This document shows, piece after piece, positions 49,511 to 61,659 of a DNA stretch of 64,000 bases. Positions within the stretch are counted from its first letter, which is position 1; each line of letters begins with the position of its first letter. This stretch comes from Paragordius varius (Eukaryota > Nematomorpha): NCBI GenBank assembly GCA_964247055.1, contig OZ176050.1, positions 14,012,001-14,076,000 on the forward strand, in the 5' to 3' direction. The translations under genes and the position numbers were made by a program. The notes below the pieces were generated by a model. It did no database searches and had not been told where the DNA came from. It worked only from the letters and a program-made list of their open reading frames with translations.

Positions 49511-50679
49511 CTTTGGTTTTCATTAAACAAAATGTCTGAAGGATAAATTCCAAATTAATGCTGGAAATAGAAAATTATTAAATTAATAGTAAAACTCAAC
49601 TCTTCCGCACCATACATTTTCAAAGTCGTATATGTAAGTTTTTAACAGAGTTTGTTAACTGTGGTTTATGATCCATGAAATGCCGTCATAACCTTCTTGC
49701 CTAGCGAATCCAAAAAGTCCATTTTAGAAATAATTTGTCAGCTAGCCCAATTGTGTCGAGTGTAAATATCTGAAGTTCACATCTTTAAGGCACAAAGTTC
49801 TAAATTATATATTATTTTTGCCTTTTTTTGATTATTCAAAAAATAATTAGAAAATAAAAAAATTTTTTATAACAAAAGGGCCACTAAGTGCATTTTATTT
49901 TTTAGATTTTACTAACATTTTGAAGAAAAACTGATATTGATTTATATTCAAAAAATTTAATCATCTTAAAAGAAACAATTTTTGATATTCTAATGAATGA
50001 TTTTTAAATAATCCAAATCTAATAGATATATTTACGCTTTTAATGAATAATTAATTTATTTAGAGTTTATCAGTTAGAAAGTGTCACACAAACCTAATTA
50101 AACACAAAACTGATTCTGTTAAAAGTTTAGCATTTCAGGATATATTAATCACGCAATCCCTCACATTCATTATTGAAAAGATTCAGTATTCTATTTAAAT
50201 TTAAACTGCTAAAATATTTCACGATTCGAATAAATGAAATATAATTTATATTTATAATATTAGCATATTATCAAAATAATATAATTTATTTTTCAATATC
50301 ATTGATAATATTGCAATTTTATATTTGGACTATATCGAAATACATAATTATAAAATATATTTTTCGAAAAAAAACGGTGAATATAAAATGTTAAAATCAT
50401 GGTAATATATTATAATTAATATTAGATTTTATTTATTGTTACATTATAAAATTCCACTCCACTTTCCTATTTAAATTGGCTTCAAAATAATTCAAAATAT
50501 ATAAAATAAAGTTCAAAAAATGGTGAATATAAACTATTACAATCATAACTAAAATTTATAGAATTTTTATAAGAATTGTACAACCGTGTTTTGCATATTT
50601 AGCAGTATTTGTGTTATAATCATTTGTTTCGATGGTCATGAATCAATGGTTTTTTATATTTCATGATTAGAACATTCTT

Positions 50680-50800
50680 TTTCAGTATGGATTGGTTTCG
50701 ATTATAAAGATATATTGTCATTGGGCTGTGTCAATTCTCAGTATGTCAGAATAGTCAAGGTACCAGGTTTGGACGATGGCTCCGTTTGCTAGAGGGACTG
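50680..50800 (+). other. Possible exon upstream of the FN3-like pseudogene
   Basis: After a ttctttttcag acceptor the frame reads WIGFDYKDILSLGCVNSQYV then RIVKVPGLDDGSVC and a stop. The composition and the acceptor suggest an old exon. It lies on the same strand as the pseudogene at 51.6-52.9 kb. No counterpart was found near the intact relative at 2.5-3.8 kb. Confidence 0.25.
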
Positions 50801-51589
50801 TTAGACACAGTTCTAGATAAAATGGGCAAATCAGCATTTTTTATATTTTTTAGATAATCTCAATAGGTTAATTATTGATAGTATTTAATAATGTCCTAAA
50901 TTGTTTGTTGGTATACATATATAGTAGATAGATTTATACACATAAAACATAAATGTAAAATACGGATACATTTTTAAAAAAATAACATTAAACCTTGATT
51001 GTTCTTATATAAACAACATAACGTTTAAGCAAATAGATTTTTCCCTGATTTGCAGCATAAAACGACGAGGTGTTTTCAAAAAATTTTAAATTCGAATATG
51101 GATGTCTTTTAATTTTTACGTTTTGTCATAATGATTTTATAAATTATACTAGATTTAGGTTAACTGCTGGACTAGATCAAGTCATTTTGGTTCGTGCGCT
51201 TGGTGAGGTTGGATTCGCGCGTTTGGGAGAACATGGTAAATCACAATCTTTGCGTATTGGTGTTAAGATGCGAATTGCAATTTGAGCATACATCTTGACA
51301 AAGGGGTAAAATATTTTTCAAATACTCAATAACTTTACATTAGTAATTAGTTGGGTTATCCTGCGCAACCTAGCTAGTTATTTAATACTGATTTCCTATT
51401 ATTCTTTAAATTTACAGACGATGCTTGACTATATTCATGTTTTGATTTTATCGTCATGGGTTTAGGTTTTCGTCTTTGCCATAGTTCACATTTTTTATTG
51501 CCCGTGATGAAGTGATTTGCAAAGCTATTAATTATTCATCCTTAAATTATGAATATTATTATTTTAACAGTATTAGACATGGCCATATA

Positions 51590-52915
51590 AAGATCTATGA
51601 ACTGAATCTTACAAGAAATATATTTCACTGCATGACCAATTAAATATCACTTGGGGTCGTGCAATATTGTTTCTAATATTCGTATTAGAATACATAATTT
51701 TGCGGAAAACATATAGAACAAAAGATCTGTGCATCGATCGAGAAAATGGTTTCTCTATTATCAGACTTAAGTTCTCCAATTTCAGATTCAGACGAAACGC
51801 AACTAGCAGATATGAGTGATGATATTTATTCACTCCAAGCAAACGTAGTTTTAATGGAAAAAAGTTGTAAAGTTTCTAAATTTTTTATGTACCTACAATA
51901 TACAGAGGTTCCCGAAGGATTAAAGCATATTACTTTTATTAATATATGAATGGTTACATAGGTCTTTGTCAACGATTAAAATATATCAAAGCTTTACTAA
52001 TTATGCGTGTGTTGATCACACCCATAGATTCCATAATGTCACAAGTGTTGATATGGCCTGCCTGAGCGCCATATACCGTCGGGATCGCCAATAAATTTTT
52101 TGATCAAATTCTTACACATTCGTAAAAATTTAATTTTTGCACATAATTGTAGGTGAATCAAAGTTCTATTACATTTCAAACCTTAAATACCCTAATGAAT
52201 TATGTAACGGTCGAATATGATTTTTATCATATGACTGGTAATTTCAGTGAGAGCATTTTTTTGTCTTGGTTTAAATGTTAAATGGTATATGCGCAGCATA
52301 ATCACGATTAGGTGTTTATGATCATTAGGATAATGATATGAGTTTACATTGGTGGATTTCAGAACTGTACGGCTGCTATTTAAGAAGGCCAAATTAATTA
52401 TGTTAATCGCACAGATTTGAAAAAACTTAAGGAATATCTAGTAATTATTGTTGTTAATTTAAATGATTATGAATTACTCTACCTATTTAAATTTTTAATG
52501 ACTGTAAATGTGATGAGTTTGAAATTTACCAATCAAGGTATAGTTAAACATGTGGTTTCAAAAATTATTTTATTAAGCCAAAAAAATTGTATTGCAAATA
52601 TAGGTTTAAGCTTGTAATGGTGTCATATCGCACTGCATTTTGAATTAGCATAAAATAATTCGTTTAAGTAGACTTTTAAAGATATGGATGTTTTTTTCTT
52701 TTTATTAATTTAGATTGAGGCTCAGACTATGATATATAATAGCACCTTAAAGGATGCTGTTGATGGAAAAACTTATGATATTTATGCGTCTTACCCACAA
52801 TATGGGAATTATAAAAAACACAACAAATACTTGACTTTACATAGTAAAAGCGTGGAAAACAATCAACCAGCTCAAAATTGTTTCAGTTTGGCGTTATAGT
52901 TTTATTGAATTGCGA
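51590..52915 (+). pseudogene. Inverted, intron-bearing pseudogene copy of the FN3-like gene
   Basis: Matches the minus-strand gene at 2501-3830 through exons and introns: SDETQLADMSDDIYSLQANV (about 51780) for its first segment, LCQRLKYIKALLIMRVLITP (from 51964), the VYD... exon (about 52311-52443, with a TAG early in it) and IEAQTMIYNSTLKDAVDGKT (from about 52715). Decay is clear: a one-base shift before IEK, loss of the donor GT after the EVPEG codons (gaaggattaaag against gaaggtaggttaaag), and in-frame stops. Because introns are retained it arose by DNA duplication, not by retroposition. A gypsy fossil begins 52923, just past its end. Confidence 0.75.
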
Positions 52916-52922
52916 CTATATT

Positions 52923-53244
52923 TGAACGCGTTTACTATAGAAATATAGAATTTATTATCTCAAATTGGGTTCATTTTATAACTGATTCCTTTGTGATTGT
53001 ATAGGTGTATTATTATTTTAGCAAAATTGACAATAACTAAATTAGAAAACTATGGTATTAAATACAATGTCATATAAAATATCCATATAAATAAACACAA
53101 TGTCATATAAAATATAAATATTTAACTTATGGTTATAAATTTGGCAACTAACTTATTTAGAATATTATTTGTAATAAAAACATTCTCATATAAATTATCC
53201 ATATAAATAATTATAATGTAACTTAAGGTTGTAAAGAATTAACA
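52923..53244 (-). repeat. 3' LTR of gypsy fossil 2
   Basis: 322 bp; aligns with 61660-61953 through tgacaataactaaattagaa and acaatgtcatataaaatata. Confidence 0.88.
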
Positions 53245-54916
53245 TTATCTTCCTCCTATAGTAAAGGGATCTGGGGGTTTTCGCTAGCGTTGTCTATACC
53301 TGGGTTTAGGTGTGTCTATACTCGTTATTGGACTTGCGTTTTTATCCTGTGTTATGTCTATCGCCGGTGATTGTGTATCATTGTTTGCGGCTTCAGGATC
53401 TGGTGGAATAGAGGTAATTTCTTCTGAAGCAATTCGTATTTCGGGTACTGGCGTGGTTGTTCTCGGACCTTCCATTCTTTGTTTTAATGGATCAGCTTGT
53501 TTTCTGAGTACTCTGTCGGTTTCGTCTTTTACCATGTATGACAACGGGCCCCTGCGTTCTAGTACTTCCCCTGCCCTCCATCCATTTTCTATTTCATTCT
53601 ATATAAAGCCCTTCTGCATTGGAACGAATTGGCGAGTCGGTTCCATTTCATTATCGATAAACTCAGTTGTTTGCGATTTGAGCCATGACATTGGACCATT
53701 TGGGTGTCTTTTCAGAAAGACGTTCGATGGGGTATCTCTAATTGCACTGTGTGTGGAGTTTCGATAGCCATATAATATTGTATTGATTGCCTCGTGTGCA
53801 TGCATTGTCTGCTATATCGAAACTTTAGGGTTGCATTGGACTTGGAATGTTATGGACTCACCAAAATATGTTTTATATTAAGATTATGTAAGGTACTTCT
53901 GAATTCATGGGATGTAAAATGTGGCCCATTATCGGTAACAATCTGTCTCGGGAAACCAAATCTCGCCATATGTTTTTCTAGGCAATTCGATATTTGTTGT
54001 GATGTTATTGATTTTAGTAGATCCATCTCAACCCATCTGGAAGCACTATCAATCGTGACTAACCAAAAATAACCGTCTATGGGGCTATGTCGATGTGAAT
54101 TCTCTCCCACAACGCGGTGTTGTAATTCCATTTCCACGTTGGTTTTTCCTTTATATTAGGCTTGTTTCTTTGACACGGTTCACATGTTTCTACAAAATTA
54201 AAACTCTTTCTAAGTTTGGCCAATATATGGAGTTGTTTCATCGATTGCACTCCGTTATGCACAGTATGTAATTTCATTACGTCCCGCTGCAAGGATGTGG
54301 GTATTAGTAATATGTCATTTACAAATAAAAGATTATAGTATAATTTTTTACTTTCAGTTCTTTGATACTTGGATCACTCCAATCATTTGTCCTTATTGCT
54401 GATTTAAGTTTGTTTGGTGGATCTAACATTATCTCATTTTCCACTTACTCTTTACTTAGTTTAAATTTATTCATAGTTAAAAATTTTACCGTGTGTGATA
54501 CATCATCTTATTTTGCACCTCCATGGTATTATCATTATTGGTAATCTGGATAGAGCGTCGGCTAAATTGTTTTGTTCTTTCTTATATCCGATTTCATAGT
54601 TGTATCCCGATGTTTTATAGATCCATCTAAGAAGTTAAGCATTATTAATATTTTGTAAATTTTGAGTTCGATCAAATAGCCCGATTAGTGGTTTGTGGTC
54701 GGTTATAATGTTAAATTTTCTGCCATATATAAATGGTTTAAATTTTTCTATAGCAAACGTGATAGCTTTTGCTTCTTTCTCTATTGTTGAATAATTGGCT
54801 TCAGCGTCGGTGCATTTGCGTGAGGCGTATGATATGGGACGCTTTCCTTCCGGGGTAATATGTAGTAAGATTGCTCCAAATCCCTTGTTTGATGCATCTG
54901 TTTCTATTATACCATT

Positions 54917-55150
54917 TTTCATGCAAAAACATCATTTTTTCAAGCAAACGCAACAATTTTTCAAGCAAACGCAACATTTTTTCAAGCAAATGCAACATTT
55001 TTTCATGCAAAAACATCATTTTTTCAAGCAAACGCAACATTTTTTCAAGCAAACGCAACATTTTTTCAACCAAATACAACATTTTTTCATCCAAACGCAA
55101 CATTTTTTCAAGCAAAGACAACATTTTTTCAAGCAAAAACAACACTTTTT
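54917..55150 (+). repeat. 21-bp tandem repeat array, family A left end
   Basis: About eleven contiguous 21-bp modules of the type ttttttcaagcaaacgcaaca with variants caagcaaa, caaccaaa, catgcaaa and catccaaa. No spacers. Confidence 0.95.
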
Positions 55151-55330
55151 TTAATATTACAAAGAATTACTATTTATTATTAATTATAAATTATTTATTA
55201 AATTTTAAGTTAATGTAATTTATTTTTAGCGTTGAATTATGATTTTTATCGTTTTACCATCAATATTTGATGGTAAAATTGATTTTCAAACATTTTGATT
55301 TCGCTTATAAATTGCATTATTTATTTATAA

Positions 55331-56450
55331 CACTAGACAACAAATTTTAACTTTTTTTAACTGCCATTCTTGTAAATTTTAAATTTATTTTATTAAAGTA
55401 CATAATTAGTATATCTGAAAAGAAATTGGTCTAGCATGCAAGAATTTTTTTATATTAGAGTTTATCGATAATTTTTGGCCCCGATTTAACATTAAACTCG
55501 AAATTTCGAAAAAAAGTTTTAGATATGAAGCCATGTATTTTATATCATTCGAAAGAGCGCAAAAAACTGCATCTTTTAAATGGTAGTAAGTCATTTAAAT
55601 CAATCGGATGTAAAAGTTATTTGGATTTATATGGTCGAAATTTTCAATCCTTAAATAAGTCAAGATTTTTCACAGGCAAACTAATTTGAAAATCATATAA
55701 ATTATTTTAATATAATTATTAGGGTTATATTAGTATTTAATTTAAAAAAAAATGTTTGAAAAAGCTTTTGGTTTGCTTTTTTAATAAAAATTATTATTAT
55801 CAAAAATATTTTGCCTAGTGGAGACTAAAATGCATAGTTATAACTGTAAATTTATTACATAATGGCTAAAAGATCAAAAATACCTTAAACTTTGTTTTTA
55901 TCTTTAAAATTTCGAAATTATCAGCCTCGTAAAGAAAATAAATTAATATTGATGAGATGGTAATTTTAAAAAAAACAAAAAAATTTAAAAATGGCTGTTT
56001 TGACTGTCATAAAAGCAATAAAAAAATGTTTCAATCAATAAAACTTCTTGTGTTATCTTTTTTGGACATTCATCACCATCTAGACAAAGTTTGAGCTATT
56101 TTAATCCATTAGTTTTAAAATAATAATAATAAAAAAAAATGCTCTCGCTTCGCGCGGTTGTCGCTCTCTGTGTCCAATATTAACTGTCGATGTAATACAT
56201 CTTAGTATGCATTTTATAGAGTTTTTATTACTCTTTCGAATGATATATTACAAATGGTCATTACTTGTATATTTTCAAAGAAAAACATTTTGTAGTAAAA
56301 TTTTGATAAAGAGGGCGCATAATCTTAAAAATCAAATTATACAAAATTCTTCCAACGAGTTATAATTTTTATTTCATATTTACGTTAAAATGATACCAAA
56401 TATCAGAAATTGCAAAAAACTCGAGCGGCAGAAAAATTTGTTGTCCAGTG
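55331..56450. mobile_element. CACTA-like non-autonomous element
   Basis: Left end CACTAGACAACAAATTTT; right end on the minus strand CACTGGACAACAAATTTT, an 18-bp inverted repeat with one mismatch. Three-base target duplication TAA on both sides (55328-55330, 56451-56453). CACTA start plus 3-bp duplication fits the EnSpm/CACTA group. The inner family A copy shows the corresponding uninterrupted DNA near 58,070. 1,120 bp, no transposase seen. Confidence 0.8.
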
Positions 56451-56484
56451 TAATAATTATATTTATCTTTTACAATTTTAGTTT

Positions 56485-57050
56485 CGCCTAATCATTTGAT
56501 TTGCACTTCAAGAGTGTCTTTGAAAGTTTAAAGTTGTCCTTCACTTCAAGTTGGTCCTTTGACTTTTTTGTTTTGTTTTTATTTATTAATTAAATCGAAA
56601 ATAATTTATCTATATTGCTTTTAACCTATTTTCTATTATTTAACATAAATTTTAAATCGATAACAACTTTTAATCTTTGAGAAACCGTATATTAATTTCT
56701 TAAAATAATTTTAGATATTTATAACACGAAAAAAAAATATATGAGTTTTCTGGGTTATTAAAAAATTTTCATTAATAACATTAAAAGTTAATAATTTTGT
56801 TCAATTAAAAAAAATATTTTGAAACAAAAAAGTGGTTTTTCAATAAAATTTTTATTTTTAAATAAAATATATAATAAATAAAGAAAATTAGGTTAATAAA
56901 TAATAATATTAAAAAATTAATGCAAAAATTAGGGTAAAACAAAATTTATATATTTTAAGGACCAACTTAAAAAGTTCAAAGACCAACTTGAAATCTTCAA
57001 GGACCAACTTGAAGTATTCAAACTCTTGAAGTGCAAATAAATAATTTGAT
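56485..57050. mobile_element. Family B relic inside the family A element
   Basis: Begins near tttgcacttcaagagtgtct and ends with ggaccaacttgaagtattca / actcttgaagtgcaaa, matching the ends of the family B element at 59332-60057. Its outer ends have drifted and no longer read CCATTT. A similar relic lies at the same relative place in the inner A copy (about 57,560-58,045). Confidence 0.65.
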
Positions 57051-57096
57051 TAGGCGAATTTTAAAAGATAAATATAATTATTATAAATATACCATT

Positions 57097-57375
57097 TTTC
57101 ATGCAAAAACATCATTTTTTCAACCAAATGCAACATTTTTTCAACCAATCTCAACATTTTTTCAAGCAAACGCAACATTTTTTCAAGCAAAGACAACATT
57201 TTTTCGAGCAAACGCAACATTTTTTCAAGCAAAGACAACAATTTTTCATCCAAACGCAACATTTTTTCAAGCAAACGCAACATTTTTTTTCAACCAAATA
57301 CAACATTTTTTCATCCAAACGCAACATTTTTTCAACCAAAGACAACATTTTTTCAAGCAAAAACAACAATTTTTT
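57097..57375 (+). repeat. 21-bp tandem repeat array, inner family A left end
   Basis: About thirteen 21-bp modules with caaccaaa/caagcaaa/catccaaa variation, no spacers. Confidence 0.95.
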
Positions 57376-58254
57376 TGAAATAAAAAACCATTTTTTTATT
57401 TTTAGACATATTAAATTTAAAGTTAATTTAAACTAATTTTAGCGTAGAATTATGATTATTATTGTTTTATCATCAATATTTGATGGTATGATTGATTTTC
57501 AAACATTTTAATTCCCATAAATTGCATTATTTATTTAAAAATATTTTTTTTATCAATCAATACAATTTGCGCTTTAAGACTCTCTTTAAAAATTAAAAGA
57601 TATCCTTCGCCTAAAATTCCTTACATTTTTTGCAGTTTCCATAAACCGTTATTTTTGTGTGTAATTATCTATTTTTTTCTCTATTTATTTTTTGAATCAA
57701 AATTAATATTTTCATAGTAAAACAACTTTGTTTTAAAATTTTCTTTTCATCAATATTGTAAATTTATTATTGTTTTAAACCAAATATTACCATTAATAAC
57801 CCACACGTAGATATTTTTAATATTAATTTATAGAAAATAATAAGGATACGGTTCTTATGAAAGAAATGTATTCACTTAAAGGTATAGGTTAAATAAAAAA
57901 ATAGGTTTAAATGATTGAATAATGAATATTTTATTGCTACATTAATAAACGTTAGAATCAAAATTAAAATATTGAAGGACCAACTTATAGTGTACTAGGG
58001 CTAACTTTAAATAAAGAACAATCTTGAAGCGCAGTATAGATTGATTAGGTAAAACTAAAGTTGTAAAAGAAAAAAATAATTAATATAAATAAATAATGCA
58101 ATTTATGGGCTAAATTAAAATGTTTGAAAATCAATCATACCATCAAATATTGATGATAAAACAATAATAATCATAATTCTACGCTAAAATTAGTTTACAT
58201 TAACTTTAAATTTAATATGTCTAAAAATAAAAAAATGGTTTTTTATTTTAAAAA

Positions 58255-58430
58255 AATTGTTGTTTTTGCTTGAAAAAATGTCGTCGTTGGTTGAAAAAAT
58301 GTTGCGTTTGGATGAAAAAATGTTGTATTTGGTTGAAAAAATGTTGCGTTTGCTTGAAAAAATGTTGAGTTTGGTTGAAAAAATGTTGCATTTGGTTGAA
58401 AAAATGATGTTTTTGCATGAAAAATGGTAT
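58255..58430 (-). repeat. 21-bp tandem repeat array, inner family A right end
   Basis: About eight modules in opposite orientation to the left array (tgttgcgtttgcttgaaaaaa type). Confidence 0.95.
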
Positions 58431-58604
58431 AAATAAGGCAATTTATGGGCGAAATCAAAATGTTTGAAAATCAATTTTACCATCAAATATTGATGGTAAA
58501 ACGATAAAAATCATAATTCAACGCTAAAAATAAATTACATTAACTTAAAATTAAATAGATAATTTATAATTAACAATAAATAGTAAGTCTTTGTAATATT
58601 AAAA

Positions 58605-58890
58605 AAAGTGATGTTTTTGCTTGAAAAAATGTTGTCTTTGGTTGAAAAAATGTTGCGTTTGGATGAAAAAATGTTGTATTTGGTTGAAAAAATGTTGCAT
58701 TTGGTTAAAAAAATGTTGCGTTTGCTTGAAAAAATGTTGCGTTTGCTTGAAAAAATGTTGTCTTTGCTTGAAAAAATGTTGCATTTGCTTGAAAATTTGT
58801 TGCCTTTGCTTGAAAAAATGTTGCGTTTGCTTGAAAAAATGGTGCGTTTGGTTGAAAAAATGATGTTTTTGCATGAAAAATGGTATAGTA
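58605..58890 (-). repeat. 21-bp tandem repeat array, outer family A right end
   Basis: About thirteen modules in inverted orientation to 54,917-55,150, ending in the element terminus. Confidence 0.95.
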
Positions 58891-59331
58891 TCGGCCAATT
58901 TGCGTTATACGGTTATAATGTATTGTAATTTATCATTAGTTGTTTTGCGGATTGGAACTCCTCTTCTTCCAGGCCCATGGTCTGGTTGAGCCTGTGTTTC
59001 TGTGAAGGTTGCATATATGATGGAGATTCGGTATAAATCTTCCGTGAAGGTTTAGCAGCCCTAAAAATGACCTCAGTTCTGTCTTATTAGTGGGTCTCGG
59101 ACAATTGATCAGAGCTTGAATTTTGTCATTGGTGCGACAAATTTCATTCTTTGAAATTTCATATCCCATATAATTGACAGATGAAACAGCAAGTTGCAAT
59201 TTCTCTTTACTCAGATCCAACCCTGTAGCTTCCAATCGTTGCAATACCCTGGTCAGTGTTGCATCATGTTCGGTTCTAGTTTTACCTTATATTAATATGT
59301 CATCCAAATAGATACATATACCTAGTATATA

Positions 59332-60057
59332 CCATTTGCACTTCAAGAGTGTCCTTGAACAGTTCAAGTTGGTCCTTGAACAATTCAAGTTGGTCCTTGA
59401 ATAATTCAAGTTGGTCCTTGAACAGTTCAAGTTGGTCCTAGAACAAAAGTTGGTCCTTGAACAGTTCATGGTTCTTGAACACTTCAAGGTGGTCCCTAAA
59501 ATTTATAAATTTTGATTTAACCATAATTTTTGCATTTATTTTTTTATTTTATTATTTAATAACCTAATTTTCTTTATTTATTATATACTTATTCATTTAA
59601 ATATAAAATTTTTTATTTAAAAACCAATTTTTTTCAAACTATTTTTTTTCAATTGACCAAAATTATTGACTTTTAAATGTTTTTAATGAAAAATTTTAAT
59701 TAATAACCAAAAAACTTATATATTTTTTTATTTCATGTTAAAATCTTAAAAATATCCAAAATTATTTTAAGAAATTAATAAAGATATACGGTTTCTTGAT
59801 TAAAAGTATCGATTTAAAATCGATGTTAAATATAGAAAATAGGTTAAAAACAATAAAATAGATGAATTATTTACGATTTATAAAAGTTAAAAACAAAACA
59901 AAAAAGTCAAAGGACCAACTTAGTGTTCAAGGATAACTTGAAATGTTCAAGGACCAACTTGAACTGTTAGAGGACCAACTTGAATTGTTTAAGGACCAAC
60001 TTGAAATGTTCAAGGACCAACTTGAAGTGTTCAAGGACACTCTTGAAGTGCAAATGG
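59332..60057. mobile_element. Family B foldback-like element
   Basis: Ends ccatttgcacttcaagagtg and its complement cactcttgaagtgcaaatgg, flanked by TATA on both sides. The inverted ends are arrays of a 21-bp direct repeat (caagttggtccttgaacagtt type: about seven modules at 59,340-59,490; about six at 59,915-60,045). The AT-rich core has no coding capacity. It is inserted in the reverse transcriptase region of gypsy fossil 2. Confidence 0.85.
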
Positions 60058-61659
60058 TATATCCCCAATCAAATTATCCATGATTTGTTGAAATATATGA
60101 GGGGTAGTAGGCAACCCAAATGGAAATCGTTGGTAACAATAACCTTGATGGGTAGTTATGGTCAATAGTGGTTATGCTGATTGTTGTATGGGAATTCGCA
60201 GGTAAGCATCCTTCAGATCTAGCGATGTAAAAACTGTCCCTTGAGCTGTTTTTGTGATTAGTTCATCGAAGGTCAGGATTACGTGGGAATCGGGTAGCAA
60301 ATGAGGATTGATGCTGATTCGGAAATCCGCACATATCCTAATTTGACCATTTGGTGTTGATATATTTATTGGTGTGGCCCAAGATTTACGTTCCATATTT
60401 GGGTCGATTTTTCTTAGGATACCTAGGTCTAATAATCTATCCAGCTCCTTTTCCACACGTTATTGTAGGGGTAGGGGAACTCTCCTGCAGGGGTATATTT
60501 TGGGTGTTACACTATTTTTATTGCAATTGATACCTCCATATTCTTTAAACAGCCTAACCCGACCGAGAAAAACCTATTATACTGATTATATATTGATTTA
60601 TTAGTTATATTATTAATCATCCCATTATTAGGTAAATTTAAATCAAATGCACGAATCCAAGGAAGAACAAAAATTAATGGTCGATCTCCCTCGGTTACAA
60701 AACATTCAAGGATTTTTGTGATGCCGTTCATTGTTACGCTTAATTCTGTTTTACCGATAATCAGGATTGTTTCGTTATTGTATGTGGATAGTCTCTGTCC
60801 TACCTCTAGTCGTGGTAGTCCGGTTGATCTCCAGCATCTGTCATTGATAACCGTCACATCAGCACCTGTGTCAACATTAATATTTCTATTCCGTTTAGTT
60901 GCACGGTTATTGTTGGGCCCATCTCAATTGAATTTGTTACTAACCGAATACCTTGTTTGGTGGGACACTTGGTAAGACAATACTTGGCAAAATGATTATA
61001 TTTACCGCCCTTGTAGCAACGTTGACCGTTTGCATTACATCTGTCGATCGAATGTCGCTTGCCACATCGTTGACAATCTCTTTGTTGCATGACTCTTTCT
61101 TGGGAGATCTTAAGCACTTTTGGTTCAATCAATTCTAGGGATCTTGCCATATCTTTTATCATCTGTAATGACAATGGTTCGCTTTCATTTTGACCCGTGT
61201 GGAATCTTATATGCTCCCGTTCTAGGATTGGCATATTTAGTCCTATTAAGAAACCATCTCTTAATTAGTATGCTATATGCCTTCAAAATCACAATCATCA
61301 GCTATCACTTTTAGTCCTTCAACAGAACTCATATATTGAAACACCTTCATGTCTTGTGTTTTAAAGAATTCTTTTCGACTTAGCCATAAATTGTCAGGGA
61401 CAAAGATTTGAAATGCCAATTCTTAAATTTAAGGCCATGTCATATCCTCTATTTTGGTTGGGAATGCTTGATTTTCCAGTTTTGAGATTGTTCTGAGTCC
61501 TGCCTACGCAAGGAATAAGTTTTATTTCATTATTTGTATTAATGTTTTTAGCGATTAAAATACGATTCATGAGCTTTAAGTATTGTAAAATTAGTGTTTG
61601 AATCGAATTCGTTAATACTGATTTGGGAAATTTCATTTTCCATTTCTAAACGGCACCAA

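Larger units (their letters stand above)
57090..58434. mobile_element. Family A element, inner copy nested in the outer copy
   Basis: A complete 1.3-kb copy with both 21-bp arrays (57,090-57,375 and 58,255-58,430) and both subterminal repeats, starting taccatttttcatgcaaaaa and ending tttttgcatgaaaaatggta. Both sides are flanked by taaata, a possible target duplication. It lies within the core of the outer A copy. Confidence 0.82.
54917..58893. mobile_element. Family A foldback-like element, outer composite copy
   Basis: Begins (tata)ccatttttcatgcaaaaac and ends with its complement gtttttgcatgaaaaatgg(tata). The inverted ends are arrays of a 21-bp direct repeat (ttttttcaagcaaacgcaaca type; 54,917-55,150 and 58,600-58,890) followed by matching subterminal DNA with ttttaccatcaatatttgat. 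It is inserted in gypsy fossil 2 between reverse transcriptase and RNase H. It contains a CACTA-like element, a family B relic and a full inner copy of itself. Lys/Leu- or Gln/His/Phe-rich open frames in the arrays come from the 21-bp period and are not genes. Confidence 0.85.

Noticed and set aside
51070-51285. 71-codon plus-strand frame with a GC-richer centre
   Set aside because: A possible exon (acceptor-like ag and donor-like GTAAAT) but no family and no counterpart beside the intact relative; kept out of the gene list.
54917-55150. CRISPR-like direct repeats
   Set aside because: Modules are contiguous, have no spacers, and occur as inverted pairs at transposon ends in an animal genome.
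54795-58928. Long Lys/Leu/Cys-rich or Gln/His/Phe-rich open frames in both strands
   Set aside because: They follow from a 21-bp (7-codon) repeat without stops in several frames. The frames differ only by strand and register, so they are by-products of the arrays.
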